In this document: positions 6,772 through 7,110 of the stretch, piece by piece
Numbering within the stretch: the stretch's first letter is position 1
Layout: the number at the start of each line of letters is the position of its first letter
Assembly (NCBI GenBank): GCA_046597185.1
Contig: JBKJLF010000044.1
Span: forward strand, 1-7,110
DNA length: 7,110 nt
DNA from: CAMBDR01 sp046597185
GTDB lineage: Bacteria > Pseudomonadota > Gammaproteobacteria > Burkholderiales > Burkholderiaceae_D
Direction of reading: 5' to 3'
Notes under the pieces: generated by a model
Seen by the model: only the letters and a program-made list of their open reading frames with translations
Told to the model about the DNA's origin: nothing
Databases searched by the model: none
Program-made: the position numbers and the translations under genes

Positions 6772-7110
6772 ATGCAGATATTGTTTGAGTGTGTGCAAAC
6801 TTTTATCACGCCTAGCGATACGATTCTGGATATCGGGCCGAGGCCTCAGACCTTGCTTTTTCTGGCCGGCTTTCCAAATAACCCGATCGACACTTTGGGA
6901 TTTCAGAGTTTTCGCCAGGGATTCGAGTCCTGTCGTGCCCATTACGCTTTTGATTTGAACGAGCTTGAATCAGGTGGCCTGCCACCCTGCTCGAACTTGC
7001 GATACAACCTGATCATTTTTGGCGAGATTATTGAGCATCTTTACTTCCCGCCCCAACATGTGAAGAAGATGTTTCATCAACTGCAGCAATCAGGTGACCA
7101 TGTCATCATC
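6772..7110 (+). CDS. Class I SAM-dependent methyltransferase (5' part, cut by window edge)
   Basis: 113 codons are visible, open to the right edge. The SAM-binding motif I region reads TILDIGPRPQTLLFLA (about 17-32), with GPRP in place of the usual GxGxG. Later YNLIIFGEIIEHLYFPP (about 81-97) matches the motif II/post II pattern (fDlv...EvlEHl) of Methyltransf_11/23-type proteins, followed by a helix ending QQSGDHVII. The acceptor cannot be told from this part; sugar methylation in a surface-glycan locus is possible but unsupported. ATG 6772 has no ribosome site, and the frame is open back to 6691, with a TTG at 6715 whose extension (about 19 extra residues, including DRENRCIKHHQIR) looks protein-like, so the true start may be upstream. 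The 6627-6771 gap holds no other gene that I can support. Confidence 0.8.
   Translation, partial: MQILFECVQTFITPSDTILDIGPRPQTLLFLAGFPNNPIDTLGFQSFRQGFESCRAHYAFDLNELESGGLPPCSNLRYNLIIFGEIIEHLYFPPQHVKKMFHQLQQSGDHVII

Noticed and set aside
6667..6942. 91-codon minus-strand frame covering the gap and the methyltransferase start
   Set aside because: It overlaps the plus-strand methyltransferase motif I region and shows no motif or upstream ribosome site. The plus-strand reading is clearly better.

Overview
The window carries most of a nonulosonic acid (bacterial sialic acid-like) biosynthesis operon, entirely on the + strand. The gene set is the tail of an NAD-dependent sugar-nucleotide dehydratase, a PLP aminotransferase, a NeuD/LegH acetyltransferase, a NeuB/LegI synthase, a NeuC/LegG hydrolysing epimerase, a PtmE-type CBS plus nucleotidyltransferase protein and a NeuA/LegF cytidylyltransferase. 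It fits the legionaminic acid (Leg5Ac7Ac or a derivative) route rather than plain Neu5Ac, because Neu5Ac synthesis needs no dehydratase, aminotransferase or PtmE. The PtmE gene points to the GDP-sugar form of the route described in Campylobacter jejuni. The organism is probably a Gram-negative, perhaps a proteobacterium, with a moderate-to-high GC genome. I cannot name the species from sequence alone.

Layout: 1-171 is the end of legB. From 179 to 5896 six genes follow almost without spacing: legC, legH, legI, legG, ptmE-like and legF. Most junctions are 4-base ATGA overlaps, and legF overlaps its predecessor by 8 bases. This is one translationally coupled operon with no internal promoter or terminator that I can see. 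The order follows the pathway loosely: GlcN-1-P is activated to GDP-GlcN (PtmE), dehydrated (LegB, after N-acetylation by an enzyme not seen here), aminated (LegC) and N-acetylated (LegH). LegG then releases the 2,4-diacetamido-hexose, LegI condenses it with PEP, and LegF activates the product as CMP-Leg.

From about 5880 the composition turns sharply AT-rich. An unfamiliar 245-residue gene (5889-6626) overlaps the end of legF by 8 bases. It shows three spaced motifs that recall sialyltransferase-type (GT29-like) proteins, which makes it a candidate for the enzyme that transfers the CMP-activated sugar. This is the most interesting item in the window. A 145-base AT-rich gap follows, with a possible weak promoter. 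The start of a class I SAM-dependent methyltransferase then runs off the right edge. Its true start is uncertain.
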